From positions 2,600,501 to 2,664,500 of the forward strand of contig JAUCFP010000006.1 in NCBI GenBank assembly GCA_030348385.1: a DNA stretch of 64,000 bases, given 5' to 3'. Made by a program: the position numbers and the translations under genes. Below the pieces are notes generated by a model. That model made no database searches. It was not told where the DNA came from and worked only from the letters and a program-made list of their open reading frames with translations. Positions within the stretch are counted from its first letter, which is position 1; each line of letters begins with the position of its first letter. The DNA comes from Cytobacillus sp. NJ13 (GTDB taxonomy: Bacteria > Bacillota > Bacilli > Bacillales > Cytobacillaceae). Positions 50,670-58,220 of this stretch are shown here, in pieces.

Positions 50670-50927
50670 ATGATCCTTTTAAACATTTTTTGGGGAATAC
50701 TCGTACTATATGTATTGCTCTCTCTCCTGATCCTTCCGATGCAATACCGCTTTTTAACCGCTTTATAAAAAGAAGAAGCCAAAAATAAAGCGAAGGAGAA
50801 AAGACAGGGAGATATGTATGACAATATGAGAGCAGGCGAGCTGGTTCTGCATGAGAACATTCAGGGAAACCCGGTCTTTTTTCTGGCTAATTTCCTGGCA
50901 TCGGTTATCTACCGCTTTAAGCATTGA
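50670..50927 (+). pseudogene. Small membrane-protein gene with an in-frame stop (or two short genes)
   Basis: ATG 50670 with AGGAGAGGAC upstream reads a 32-residue hydrophobic helix (MILLNIFWGILVLYVLL...) to TAA at 50766-50768. The same frame goes on without another stop: a basic stretch KEEAKNKAKEKRQGD, then MYDNMRAGELVLHEN (ATG 50814) and ANFLASVIYRFKH to TGA at 50925-50927. The whole would be an 85-residue helix-plus-tail protein, so the TAA may be a nonsense change, a sequencing error, or two genes in one frame. I lean to a broken gene. No function is known. Confidence 0.6.
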
Positions 50928-50929
50928 CC

Positions 50930-51045
50930 GGTTTCGCGGATAAAACTTGGATTTCGCGGTTATATTGGGATTTTCGCGGATATATTTATTTTTTCGCAGT
51001 TATATGGAAAATTTCGAGTATATTTGGAAATCTTCGAGATTAAGT
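50930..51045. repeat. Array of six 20-bp repeats (TTCGCGGATATAT type)
   Basis: The TTCG core recurs with the C at 50935, 50955, 50975, 50995, 51015 and 51035, exactly 20 bases each time. Units begin TTTCGCGGATATAT or a close variant. It lies between the small broken gene and the convergent AidB-like gene terminator. Confidence 0.9.
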
Positions 51046-51056
51046 TACTATAAATA

Positions 51057-51085
51057 GCCTGGCGGGCTTCCGCCAGGCATCTCTT
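51057..51085 (+). terminator. Terminator between repeats and the AidB-like gene
   Basis: GCCTGGCGG and CCGCCAGGC pair around GCTT with T-rich sequence on the right. Confidence 0.75.
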
Positions 51086-51086
51086 T

Positions 51087-52700
51087 TTACAGCAATTCCT
51101 CCAGCGCAATTTTCTGATACGCTTTAAAAAAGGAATCACAGTACATATCCCACTCTTCAGCCGCTTCCATGGAAGCTTCGCTGACTTCCCCGCACACCGG
51201 GCGCTGCAGAAGGTCAGTCAGCTGCCCGGCAAATCGATCAATCGTTTCCTGAGAAGCACCCTCCAGCACGTTTGCCACAAAATCAGCTGGTGGATACCAG
51301 TCTGTCACTCTCTGAATATCACGGTAAATTTGCGTCAGCAGCAGATTGCGCGGACCTTCCCACTGTTCATTGACGACAATATCACGGAAAATGCGCGGCA
51401 GTGAGGAGAATTCCTCCATGACACCATGGCCGGCAAAGACGGAGATGGCATCGTGCAGCACCTCTGCTCCTTCTTTCGTTGCACAGATTTTCTGCAGAAG
51501 CACAAGCTCCCTCAGGTTAAACAGCTGTTTTCTCAGTTCAATTGGCTGATCAACAGGAATACCGGCATTCAGCGGCTGATCAAGAAGCAGGAATTGATGA
51601 TAGATTTTAAAAGCGCCTGCCGCTGTGCGGTGTGCAGCATTTTCAATTTTCTTCAGTGTTCTCGCTGATAGCGGGTAATCTTTTACCTTTTTGCCAAAAA
51701 CAGTCCGGAAATCGCCATAGAGACTGGCTTCACGTGCTGCCCGGAGCATGAATCCTGCGCAGGCAATGCCGATTTCAAGGCGGGATAGTGTCAGGACGAT
51801 GCCGACTGCAACGGCCACCCCTTTTCCTCCCGGGCCAACCGGGTAAGCAAGAGCCCCATTATACTGGAATTCCCCTGTCGGCAGCTCGGCCGTGCCCATT
51901 TTCCACTTGATCCGGTTGATTTCATACCCATTGCGTTTTTCTTTTTCCTTATCCCCCGGCAGCCATGACGGAACGATGAATGTCGATACTTTATCAGTGC
52001 CGGAAATTTTCGCGGTGACTACCGAATAGTCGGCATGGGCAACCGAACAGAAAAATTTATTCCCGTAGAGGCGATAGTTTTTTCCATCGGGAACGGCCTC
52101 AAGCACATTGGCAGGCAAATCCGATCCTCCCTGGATTTCTGTCATGAATTGGGCACCGATCGCAAAGTCTCCATTTAGCCCCTCTTTCGTATGCTGTAAA
52201 ATTTCTTCCAGCTCCGGAATATTTTCATTCGGATATTGTTCAAGGAGTGCAATTAATCCAATCGTGCATGTCAGCGGACAGGCGACACCAGCTTCCCCCA
52301 GCTGATGAATCAGCATCCGCTTTGCAAAACTTTCCCAGGCTGGCATTTTGCTTGAAAAGAGACCCGTACCGAACACTTCTTTTTCCAGCTGATGCGTTTC
52401 CATTGGACGGACGACACGGTCAATGCGGTGATTGAAGGCATCAAAATGAAGCATATACGGACGGACATCCGGCCTTGCTGCTTTCTCAGCAAGGGTGTTC
52501 CATTTGGAAGAAACAGCAGGAGAAAAATGCTGCAGCTCATTATGTATCTGTTCATATTGTGAGCCTGCATATTTCTTTAAGGCCTTTTGCAGAAATAGAT
52601 CATCCTTATACCAATCCAGATCGCTGCGCTTCTCTAAAAATTCATCAAATGTGTATGAATTCTTTCCTCTAATCTGCTGGCCCTGGGAAGTTATTGTCAT
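51087..52700 (-). CDS. AidB-like acyl-CoA dehydrogenase family protein
   Basis: The 537-residue flavoprotein has the acyl-CoA dehydrogenase fold with an extended N-terminal part, as in AidB. It has MTEIQGGSDLPANVLEA, the FAD-loop region, KWKMGTAELPTGEF and SRLEIGIACAGFMLRAAREA. E. coli AidB is an isovaleryl-CoA-active protein linked to alkylation damage; whether this one is catalytic is unknown. It is divergent from the LiuR-like MerR gene and shares its operator, so it is likely part of the same acyl-CoA breakdown unit. ATG 52700 has GGAGTG upstream. Confidence 0.85.
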   Translation of the reverse strand: MTITSQGQQIRGKNSYTFDEFLEKRSDLDWYKDDLFLQKALKKYAGSQYEQIHNELQHFSPAVSSKWNTLAEKAARPDVRPYMLHFDAFNHRIDRVVRPMETHQLEKEVFGTGLFSSKMPAWESFAKRMLIHQLGEAGVACPLTCTIGLIALLEQYPNENIPELEEILQHTKEGLNGDFAIGAQFMTEIQGGSDLPANVLEAVPDGKNYRLYGNKFFCSVAHADYSVVTAKISGTDKVSTFIVPSWLPGDKEKEKRNGYEINRIKWKMGTAELPTGEFQYNGALAYPVGPGGKGVAVAVGIVLTLSRLEIGIACAGFMLRAAREASLYGDFRTVFGKKVKDYPLSARTLKKIENAAHRTAAGAFKIYHQFLLLDQPLNAGIPVDQPIELRKQLFNLRELVLLQKICATKEGAEVLHDAISVFAGHGVMEEFSSLPRIFRDIVVNEQWEGPRNLLLTQIYRDIQRVTDWYPPADFVANVLEGASQETIDRFAGQLTDLLQRPVCGEVSEASMEAAEEWDMYCDSFFKAYQKIALEELL

Positions 52701-52761
52701 GGAAAAATCACTCCTTTTATGATTGACAAATGCTAATTTTCAGAATTATTATAAAACTAAG

Positions 52762-52777
52762 ATAACGTTAACGTCAA
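52762..52777. promoter_or_regulatory. LiuR-type operator between the AidB-like and MerR genes
   Basis: ATAACGTTAACGTCAA is a near-palindrome centred on CGTTAACG, close to the TTTACGTNNACGTAAA-like site known for LiuR/MerR regulators. It lies in the 92-base divergent gap. Confidence 0.65.
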
Positions 52778-52792
52778 CTAGGAGGATACATA

Positions 52793-53182
52793 ATGACAGA
52801 AGAAAAGGTTTTTACCATCAGCGAGCTTGCGACGATGTTTGACATCAGCTCAAGGACGATCCGCTATTACGAGGAAATTGGCATGCTGATTTCGGAAAAC
52901 CGGGACAGCCTGACCAAGCAGCGCACCTATACGAATCGTGAGCGCCGGCGCCTGAAGATGATTCTGCGCGGAAAAAAGCTCGGCTTCAGCCTTCAGGAAA
53001 TCAAGGAGATGATTGATCTTTATGAATTAAATCCGGAAGGTGAAGCGGAAAAAAGCAGGATTATTGCATTCGCTGACAGCAAGCTAAAGGAAATTGAAGA
53101 GCAGATCATGCAGCTGCAAATGCTGCGGGAAGACATTCTGACTTACAAAGAAAAGTATGAAAACAGCCGGGTGAAAACATAA
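52793..53182 (+). CDS. MerR-family regulator, LiuR-like
   Basis: The 129-residue protein has a MerR DNA-binding domain (residues about 5-75; FDISSRTIRYYEEIGMLIS) and a coiled coil (about 80-125; KLKEIEEQIMQLQMLREDI). LiuR regulators control branched-chain amino acid and fatty acid breakdown, from family knowledge. An acyl-CoA synthetase gene follows 30 bases later and the AidB-like gene diverges, so they are the likely targets. ATG 52793 has GGAGG upstream. No ligand domain with a visible Cys metal site is present. Confidence 0.85.
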   Translation: MTEEKVFTISELATMFDISSRTIRYYEEIGMLISENRDSLTKQRTYTNRERRRLKMILRGKKLGFSLQEIKEMIDLYELNPEGEAEKSRIIAFADSKLKEIEEQIMQLQMLREDILTYKEKYENSRVKT

Positions 53183-53212
53183 AATTATTCATTTTAAAAG
53201 GGGCTGATTGGA

Positions 53213-54697
53213 GTGGGAGCAACGATTCATGGAGTATTGGAGAGAAACGCAAGGAAGTTTCCGGAAAAAGACGCCTTTATTACGGCGTCGAATCGCCTTA
53301 CATACGGAGACATGAACCTTACATGCAACAGACTGGCACGATATCTTCAGGATGAAGGTATCCGGCGGGGCGACCGGATTGCAGTGATGTCGCGGAATAA
53401 TGAGCACTTCTTTTTTGCTTTTTTTGCCTGCATGAAGATCGGCGCCATTCCGATGCCGATAAATATCCGTCTGACACCGAAGGAATTGGGGGCTATTTTT
53501 CAAAATGCCCATGCCGTTGGGGTTCTGTATGAGGATGAGCTTGCTGAACCGGTGACGGCGTTAAAAGAGAATTTGAATTTCTATTTTTCGATTCAGGATG
53601 CGGTTGAGGCTTCTGCTCATTTTTCTGACGGCAATCTCGATGTGCCCATTGATTCGCGGGATGTCTGCGAGATTCTTTTTACATCCGGAACAACCGGAGT
53701 CCCAAAAGGAGTTGTGTTTAGCCATGAACGCATTCTTGCTATTGCCGCCGCGGTTTCGGTTAATTTCAGCTTGTCGCATAGTGATTCCATGCTTACCCTG
53801 ATGCCTCTCTCCCACTCTGCTCCATTAAATACTTTCTTCATGAGCGGGTTTTACTGCGGCGCATCTCATGTGATCGGCGACTTTACGCCAAAAGGGTTCC
53901 TGAATTGGATTCAACAGGAAAAAACGACCTTCTCTTTTGCGGCACCGGTCGCCTATTTGCTTGCGGCCAAGGATCCGGATTTAGCTTCTTATGATTTATC
54001 CAGCATGCGTGTTTTTTCATATGGCGGCGGCCCGCTGGCACTGGCCTCCTATCATCATGTAAAAAAAGCATTTCAGAACGAAAACTTCTATCAGGTTTAC
54101 GGGCTGACGGAAGCGGGACCGAATGGAATTTTATTATATCCGGAAGAGCATCTGGAAAAGGCCGGAAGCATCGGCAAAAATCCGACGGTTAATATGGAAA
54201 TCCGGGTCGTCCGTCCGGATGGCACCGATACCACTCCGAATGAATACGGCGAGATTCTTCTCACAGGAGACAGCCTCATGCTGGGATATGATAATAATGC
54301 GGATGAAACGAATGCCGTATTGAAAGATGGCTGGCTCCATACCGGGGACATTGCCTATCGGGATGAGGATGGCTACTTTTACATTGTGGACCGAAAAAAG
54401 GATGTCATCATTTCTGGCGGCGTCAACATTTATCCGCGTGAAGTCGAAGAAGTACTCGCGAAGCATGACGCGGTTTTGGAATCTTGTGTGGTCGGTGTGC
54501 CGCATGAAGAATGGGGTGAAACCGTTAAAGCTGTCGTCGTGCTGAAGGGAGATGCTTCAGAGGAGGAATTGCGCGCATTTGCTGCTGAACATCTGGCTGA
54601 GTTTAAGTGTCCTCGGATTTATTCCTTTGTGGATGAACTGCCGCGGAATGCGAGCGGGAAGATTTTGAAGCAGCAAGTGAAATTGGTGCATGCATAA
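53213..54697 (+). CDS. Acyl-CoA synthetase (AMP-forming)
   Basis: The 494-residue ANL-family enzyme has the AMP motifs: LFTSGTTGVPKGV (P-loop), YGLTEAGPNG, HTGDIAYRDEDGYFYIVDR and C-terminal PRNASGKILKQ with the catalytic Lys. It activates a carboxylic acid to acyl-AMP and then acyl-CoA. Substrate is not told; fatty or branched acid is likely from the LiuR-like neighbour. GTG 53213 has AAGGGG nine bases upstream. It is the second gene of a MerR-led unit and is followed by repeats. Confidence 0.9.
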   Translation: MGATIHGVLERNARKFPEKDAFITASNRLTYGDMNLTCNRLARYLQDEGIRRGDRIAVMSRNNEHFFFAFFACMKIGAIPMPINIRLTPKELGAIFQNAHAVGVLYEDELAEPVTALKENLNFYFSIQDAVEASAHFSDGNLDVPIDSRDVCEILFTSGTTGVPKGVVFSHERILAIAAAVSVNFSLSHSDSMLTLMPLSHSAPLNTFFMSGFYCGASHVIGDFTPKGFLNWIQQEKTTFSFAAPVAYLLAAKDPDLASYDLSSMRVFSYGGGPLALASYHHVKKAFQNENFYQVYGLTEAGPNGILLYPEEHLEKAGSIGKNPTVNMEIRVVRPDGTDTTPNEYGEILLTGDSLMLGYDNNADETNAVLKDGWLHTGDIAYRDEDGYFYIVDRKKDVIISGGVNIYPREVEEVLAKHDAVLESCVVGVPHEEWGETVKAVVVLKGDASEEELRAFAAEHLAEFKCPRIYSFVDELPRNASGKILKQQVKLVHA

Positions 54698-54762
54698 TTG
54701 TATGGGGAATCAGGTGCTTGGGAAGACGCCTGGTTCTTTTTAATGTATGAAGGTTTTATTGG

Positions 54763-55172
54763 TACCTATTTCTCTGAATCTGATGGCTTTTTCAGCTGCA
54801 TGAAAACGTCATGACGACCTTTTTTCTGGCCCTGGTTCCTTATTAGGCCTATGAAGACTTCATGACGGCCATTTTTCTGGCTCTGGTGCCTTTTTCGGCT
54901 TCATGGAGGCTTCATGACGACCATTTTTCTGGCTCTGGCTTCTTTTTCGGCTTCATGAATGCTTTATGGCGACCATTTTTCTGGCTCTGGCTCCTTTTTC
55001 GGCTTCATGGAGGGTTCATGACGACCATTTTTCTGGCTCTGGTGCCTTTTTCGGCTTCATGAAGGCTTCATGACGACCATTTTTCTGGCTCTGGCTCCTT
55101 TTTCGGCTTCATGAAGGCTTCATGACGACCATTTTTCTGGCTCTGGCTCCTTTTTCGGCTTCACAATGGCTT
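54763..55172. repeat. 52-bp tandem repeat array B (about 8 units)
   Basis: A CGACC core recurs at 54815, 54866, 54918, 54970, 55022, 55074 and 55126, a step of 51 once and 52 otherwise, after a first degenerate unit near 54763. A unit reads GACCATTTTTCTGGCTCTGG, then CTCCTTTTTCGGCTTCATG and AAGGCTTCATGAC. It lies after the acyl-CoA synthetase gene. No gene is found in this gap. Confidence 0.9.
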
Positions 55173-55185
55173 CAAATTATTCTCA

Positions 55186-55510
55186 AGGAATAACGACGAA
55201 AAGGGAGATCCATCATGAAGAATGATCGTTAATCCGTGCTATTAACGACCAAACAAGAGATATACCATGAAATATAGGAGTTAATCCAAATCATTAACGA
55301 CCAAATGAGAGATGCCTCATAAATTATGGGAGTTATTCCGAATCATTAACGACCAAACAAGAGATACACCATGAAAAATGGGAGTTAATCCAAATCATTA
55401 ACGGCCAAATGAGAGATGCCTCATAAAAAATGGGAGTTAATCCGAGTCATTAGCGACCAAATGAGAGATACAACATGAAAAACGGGAGTTATTCCCAATC
55501 ATTATAGACC
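55186..55510. repeat. 52-bp tandem repeat array C (about 7 units)
   Basis: The core CGACC recurs at 55194, 55246, 55298, 55350, 55402, 55454 and (as AGACC) near 55506, exactly 52 bases apart. A unit reads CGACCAAATGAGAGATGCC, TCATGAAAAATGGGAG and TTAATCCGAATCATTAA. It follows array B and lies before the aadK-like gene. Confidence 0.9.
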
Positions 55511-55649
55511 TTATGAGGGGTGCAGCAGAAATACTGAAGCCTTTCCCTCCCACTCAGTTGCCCTTTTTTCAGGTTTATGATAGAAATAGCAGGAATTCCC
55601 CCTTAAAAAAAGTATCTTAATAGTATAACCGAACGACCCAGGAGGCCAT

Positions 55650-56528
55650 ATGAAGTCAAGAACCGAGACCGAGTTGATGAGTCTGATTTTATCAACAGCA
55701 CGTGGAGATGAGCGGGTGCGCGCGGTTATTCTGAATGGCTCGCGCGCGAATCCGAATGTGCGGAAGGATATGTTTCAGGATTACGATATTGTGTACATAG
55801 TTAGGGAAATGGAGTCCTTTACCTGTGATCATAGCTGGGTGGATGTGTTTGGCGAGCGGGTTATGATGCAGATGCCGGAGGAGAAGGTGCTGCCGCCTGC
55901 CGATGGGCACGGCCGCTTCCCCTATCTGATGCAGTTTATGGACGGGAATCGGATTGATCTGACTTTGATTCCTGCTGAAATGATGGATGAGCTGCTGGAG
56001 CCCGACAGCCTGAGTGTGCTGCTTCTGGATAAGGATGGATTGATTGGGTCCATTCCGCCAGCCAGTGATCGGGATTATCTCATCAAGAAGCCGGATGCTC
56101 AGGAGTTTGCGGATCTCTGCAATGAGTTTTGGTGGATTACAATGAATATCAGCAAGGGGCTTTGGCGCCGGGAGCTGACTTACGCAATGTTTATGTATGA
56201 GCAGATCAACCGCAATGTGCTGATAACAATACTGGAATGGAAGGTCGGCATCGCAGCCGATTTTACAAAGAGCGCAGGCAAAGCCGGCAAATATCTGCCC
56301 GATTTTCTTCCTGCCGAGGACTGGGAGCAGTTCGAGGCCACCTACTCGGACTCCGAATTTGAACATATTTGGGAAGCCCTTTTTACGATGTGCTCCCTTT
56401 TCAGAAAAACGGCCGTCGAGGTCGCGGAGAAACTGGGCTTCGAGTACCCATTTGAAGATGATAAGCGTGTAACAGCTTTTTTAAAGCATGTCCGCATCCT
56501 GCCTCCCGATGCATCATCCATCTATTAA
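55650..56528 (+). CDS. aadK: Aminoglycoside 6-adenylyltransferase, AadK/ANT(6)-like
   Basis: The 292-residue enzyme has the nucleotidyltransferase motif ILNGSRANPNVRKDMFQDYD with the two catalytic acids in the DYD run, then IDLTLIPAEMM and KPDAQEFADLCNEFWW. ANT(6) enzymes adenylate streptomycin at position 6. AadK is a normal chromosomal gene in several Bacillus, so this does not imply transfer. ATG 55650 has AGGAGG upstream. Array C ends about 140 bases before it. A terminator follows. Confidence 0.9.
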   Translation: MKSRTETELMSLILSTARGDERVRAVILNGSRANPNVRKDMFQDYDIVYIVREMESFTCDHSWVDVFGERVMMQMPEEKVLPPADGHGRFPYLMQFMDGNRIDLTLIPAEMMDELLEPDSLSVLLLDKDGLIGSIPPASDRDYLIKKPDAQEFADLCNEFWWITMNISKGLWRRELTYAMFMYEQINRNVLITILEWKVGIAADFTKSAGKAGKYLPDFLPAEDWEQFEATYSDSEFEHIWEALFTMCSLFRKTAVEVAEKLGFEYPFEDDKRVTAFLKHVRILPPDASSIY

Positions 56529-56529
56529 A

Positions 56530-56556
56530 AAAATCCCCTTCAAACAGGGGATTTTT
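56530..56556. terminator. Bidirectional terminator
   Basis: AAATCCCC and GGGGATTT pair around TTCAAACA with A and T runs on both sides. It serves the convergent aadK-like and permease genes. Confidence 0.85.
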
Positions 56557-57864
56557 CTAGTTATTCTTCAATTCGAGCTGTTCGAACGCAGACCAGTTCA
56601 CCATTTTTTCAAGAAGAATGGAGATCAGGACGCCCATGAGAAGCCCGTTGGATAAGAATGGCTGAATTAAAACCGGCAATTCTGCGAACACCGTAGCCGG
56701 TGTATTCATCAAGCTGATGCCGATCAGGACGGGTGCGGCTAAACGAAAGATGGTGTCTGAGTTGAACACTTTTCCGCTTAAGCTGTTGAATGCAGTCCCG
56801 AACAGCTGAAGATACGCGACAAACAGCACGGCGTTCCCGACTGTTACCGGCATGCCGGCCAGCCATGAACCCAGGTGCGGGATCAGTCCAATGACCGTCA
56901 ACAGCGCACCCCCAATAAAGAAAGGGGTCCTCATTAATATTCGCGTACTCTGCAGGAATCCAATCGATGAGGTAAACGGCGTATAAGGCACGAGGCCAAA
57001 CCCGCTTCCAATCACCGTGAATACCGCGGTGATAAAAATGGAGCCGCGGTACTCGCGCTTCCCGGATTCTTTTTTAAATAATCGGTCACTGGAACTAATC
57101 GAAGCGACTGTATTACTCAGGTTCATTAGACTGGCAAAAAAGGCGACTGCCACAATTCCTATTTCAAGGTTAGGCTGTCCCAGCGGAAACAGTGTAAAGC
57201 TCACATCTCCGGACGCTGTCCCCTGCACCGCTTCACCGGCAAACAGAAGATCATAGCCGATCCATCCTGCCAGCAACCCGATTAAAATAGAAAAATTGCT
57301 TATGATAGCGTTCCCTTTTAATTTTAATAAACTCACAAAAATGACGAGTGCAAAGGAATAAAGGGTGATGGGAACATCAATGGTGCCCTGTTCACTGACC
57401 TTCATCATGCCTTTGAAAAAGATGAAAATCAGCTGGAAGGTTAATAGGAACAGATAAACCGACATCACCATCGGGCTGAATATCGATTTTAGCAGAGAGA
57501 TGCCGTTGAAGGCTGCTAAAATCAGTGTGACAGCTGAAGCGAGCAGCACGCCTGTCGCAATTCCGCCCCCGATTTCCGTATAGCTCATGCCAAGGGACGA
57601 CGCCGACAGGCCAAGGTTTAAGATGACTCCCCACAGCAAGCCGGAATGGCCTTCCATAAGCGGATAGCGATGCCCTTTCCAGCCTTGAAAAATGGTCGCC
57701 AGTCCCGTAAATATTAGCGATGCTCTCAGCATCATCGCAATCGTTTCTCCCGGAAGCCCGAAGACTGTTCCAACCGAAATCGGGACCATCACTGTATTGG
57801 CAAAAATAAAAAATAGCCATTGAACAGAAGAAAATATCGTTACGGTACCAAACCGTTTATCCAA
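56557..57864 (-). CDS. NCS2-type nucleobase permease (YwdJ-like)
   Basis: The 435-residue membrane protein has about 12-14 helices of the NCS2 nucleobase:cation symporter family: PISVGTVFGLPGETIAMML, MEGHSGLLWG and the NLSNTVASISSSDRL region of the second half. It probably imports a purine or pyrimidine base. From memory it is closest to B. subtilis YwdJ. The start TTG 57864 is used with AGCGGTG upstream. No purine riboswitch is seen upstream; the 350-base gap before it holds a repeat array instead. Confidence 0.8.
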   Translation of the reverse strand: MDKRFGTVTIFSSVQWLFFIFANTVMVPISVGTVFGLPGETIAMMLRASLIFTGLATIFQGWKGHRYPLMEGHSGLLWGVILNLGLSASSLGMSYTEIGGGIATGVLLASAVTLILAAFNGISLLKSIFSPMVMSVYLFLLTFQLIFIFFKGMMKVSEQGTIDVPITLYSFALVIFVSLLKLKGNAIISNFSILIGLLAGWIGYDLLFAGEAVQGTASGDVSFTLFPLGQPNLEIGIVAVAFFASLMNLSNTVASISSSDRLFKKESGKREYRGSIFITAVFTVIGSGFGLVPYTPFTSSIGFLQSTRILMRTPFFIGGALLTVIGLIPHLGSWLAGMPVTVGNAVLFVAYLQLFGTAFNSLSGKVFNSDTIFRLAAPVLIGISLMNTPATVFAELPVLIQPFLSNGLLMGVLISILLEKMVNWSAFEQLELKNN

Positions 57865-58010
57865 GGTATCAACACCGCTTTCTATTATTTCGTTACTCTA
57901 AAAATAAACCAGCTATTATTATAGTACAAATCGTGAAAAATTTCTTTGGATTTTTCTTGAAGAAAGTTGGAATTTGGGAGAAAGAGGAGCTGGAGCCCGG
58001 AATAACTGCG

Positions 58011-58165
58011 GCTGACCAATATATTGGAAATTTGACCGAAATAATAAAAAGCTGGCCGATAAAGTGAAATTTTGACCGATATATCCATTAATTGACCGAA
58101 ATACTAGAGAGGCTGACCGATATTTTCAATAAATGTCCAAAATACTAGAGATGTTAACCGATATA
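58011..58165. repeat. Array of eight 20-21 bp repeats (GACCGATA type)
   Basis: The core CCGAT or CCAAT/CCGAA recurs at 58016, 58036, 58056, 58076, 58096, 58117, 58137 and 58158, a step of 20 or 21. Units start TGACCGAT or a variant, as in the array at 29852. It lies between the permease start and the DUF819 gene stop. Nothing else is seen in this gap apart from a possible promoter near 57915. Confidence 0.85.
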
Positions 58166-58183
58166 ACGGGAATGCAAAATAGG

Positions 58184-58212
58184 AAAAGCCCGCAAAATCC
58201 AACGCGGGCCCC
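58184..58212 (-). terminator. Terminator of the DUF819 gene
   Basis: GCCCGC and GCGGGC pair around AAAATCCAAC, with T on the minus-strand exit side (AAAAGCCC on plus). Confidence 0.7.
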
Positions 58213-58220
58213 CCTCCATT

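Noticed and set aside
54862..55062. Open frame inside array B
   Set aside because: It is a by-product of the repeat. No start signal, and the frame is not kept over the array.
43777..55510. CRISPR arrays at the 52-bp repeats
   Set aside because: Units are alike along their whole length and abut each other. There are no unique spacers and no cas genes.
55650..56528. Horizontally acquired resistance gene
   Set aside because: AadK-like genes are normal chromosomal genes in Bacillus, and no transposase or unlike composition is seen beside it.
57865..58010. Purine riboswitch upstream of the nucleobase permease
   Set aside because: No aptamer-like three-way stem or terminator is visible; the gap is AT-rich and then holds 20-bp repeats.
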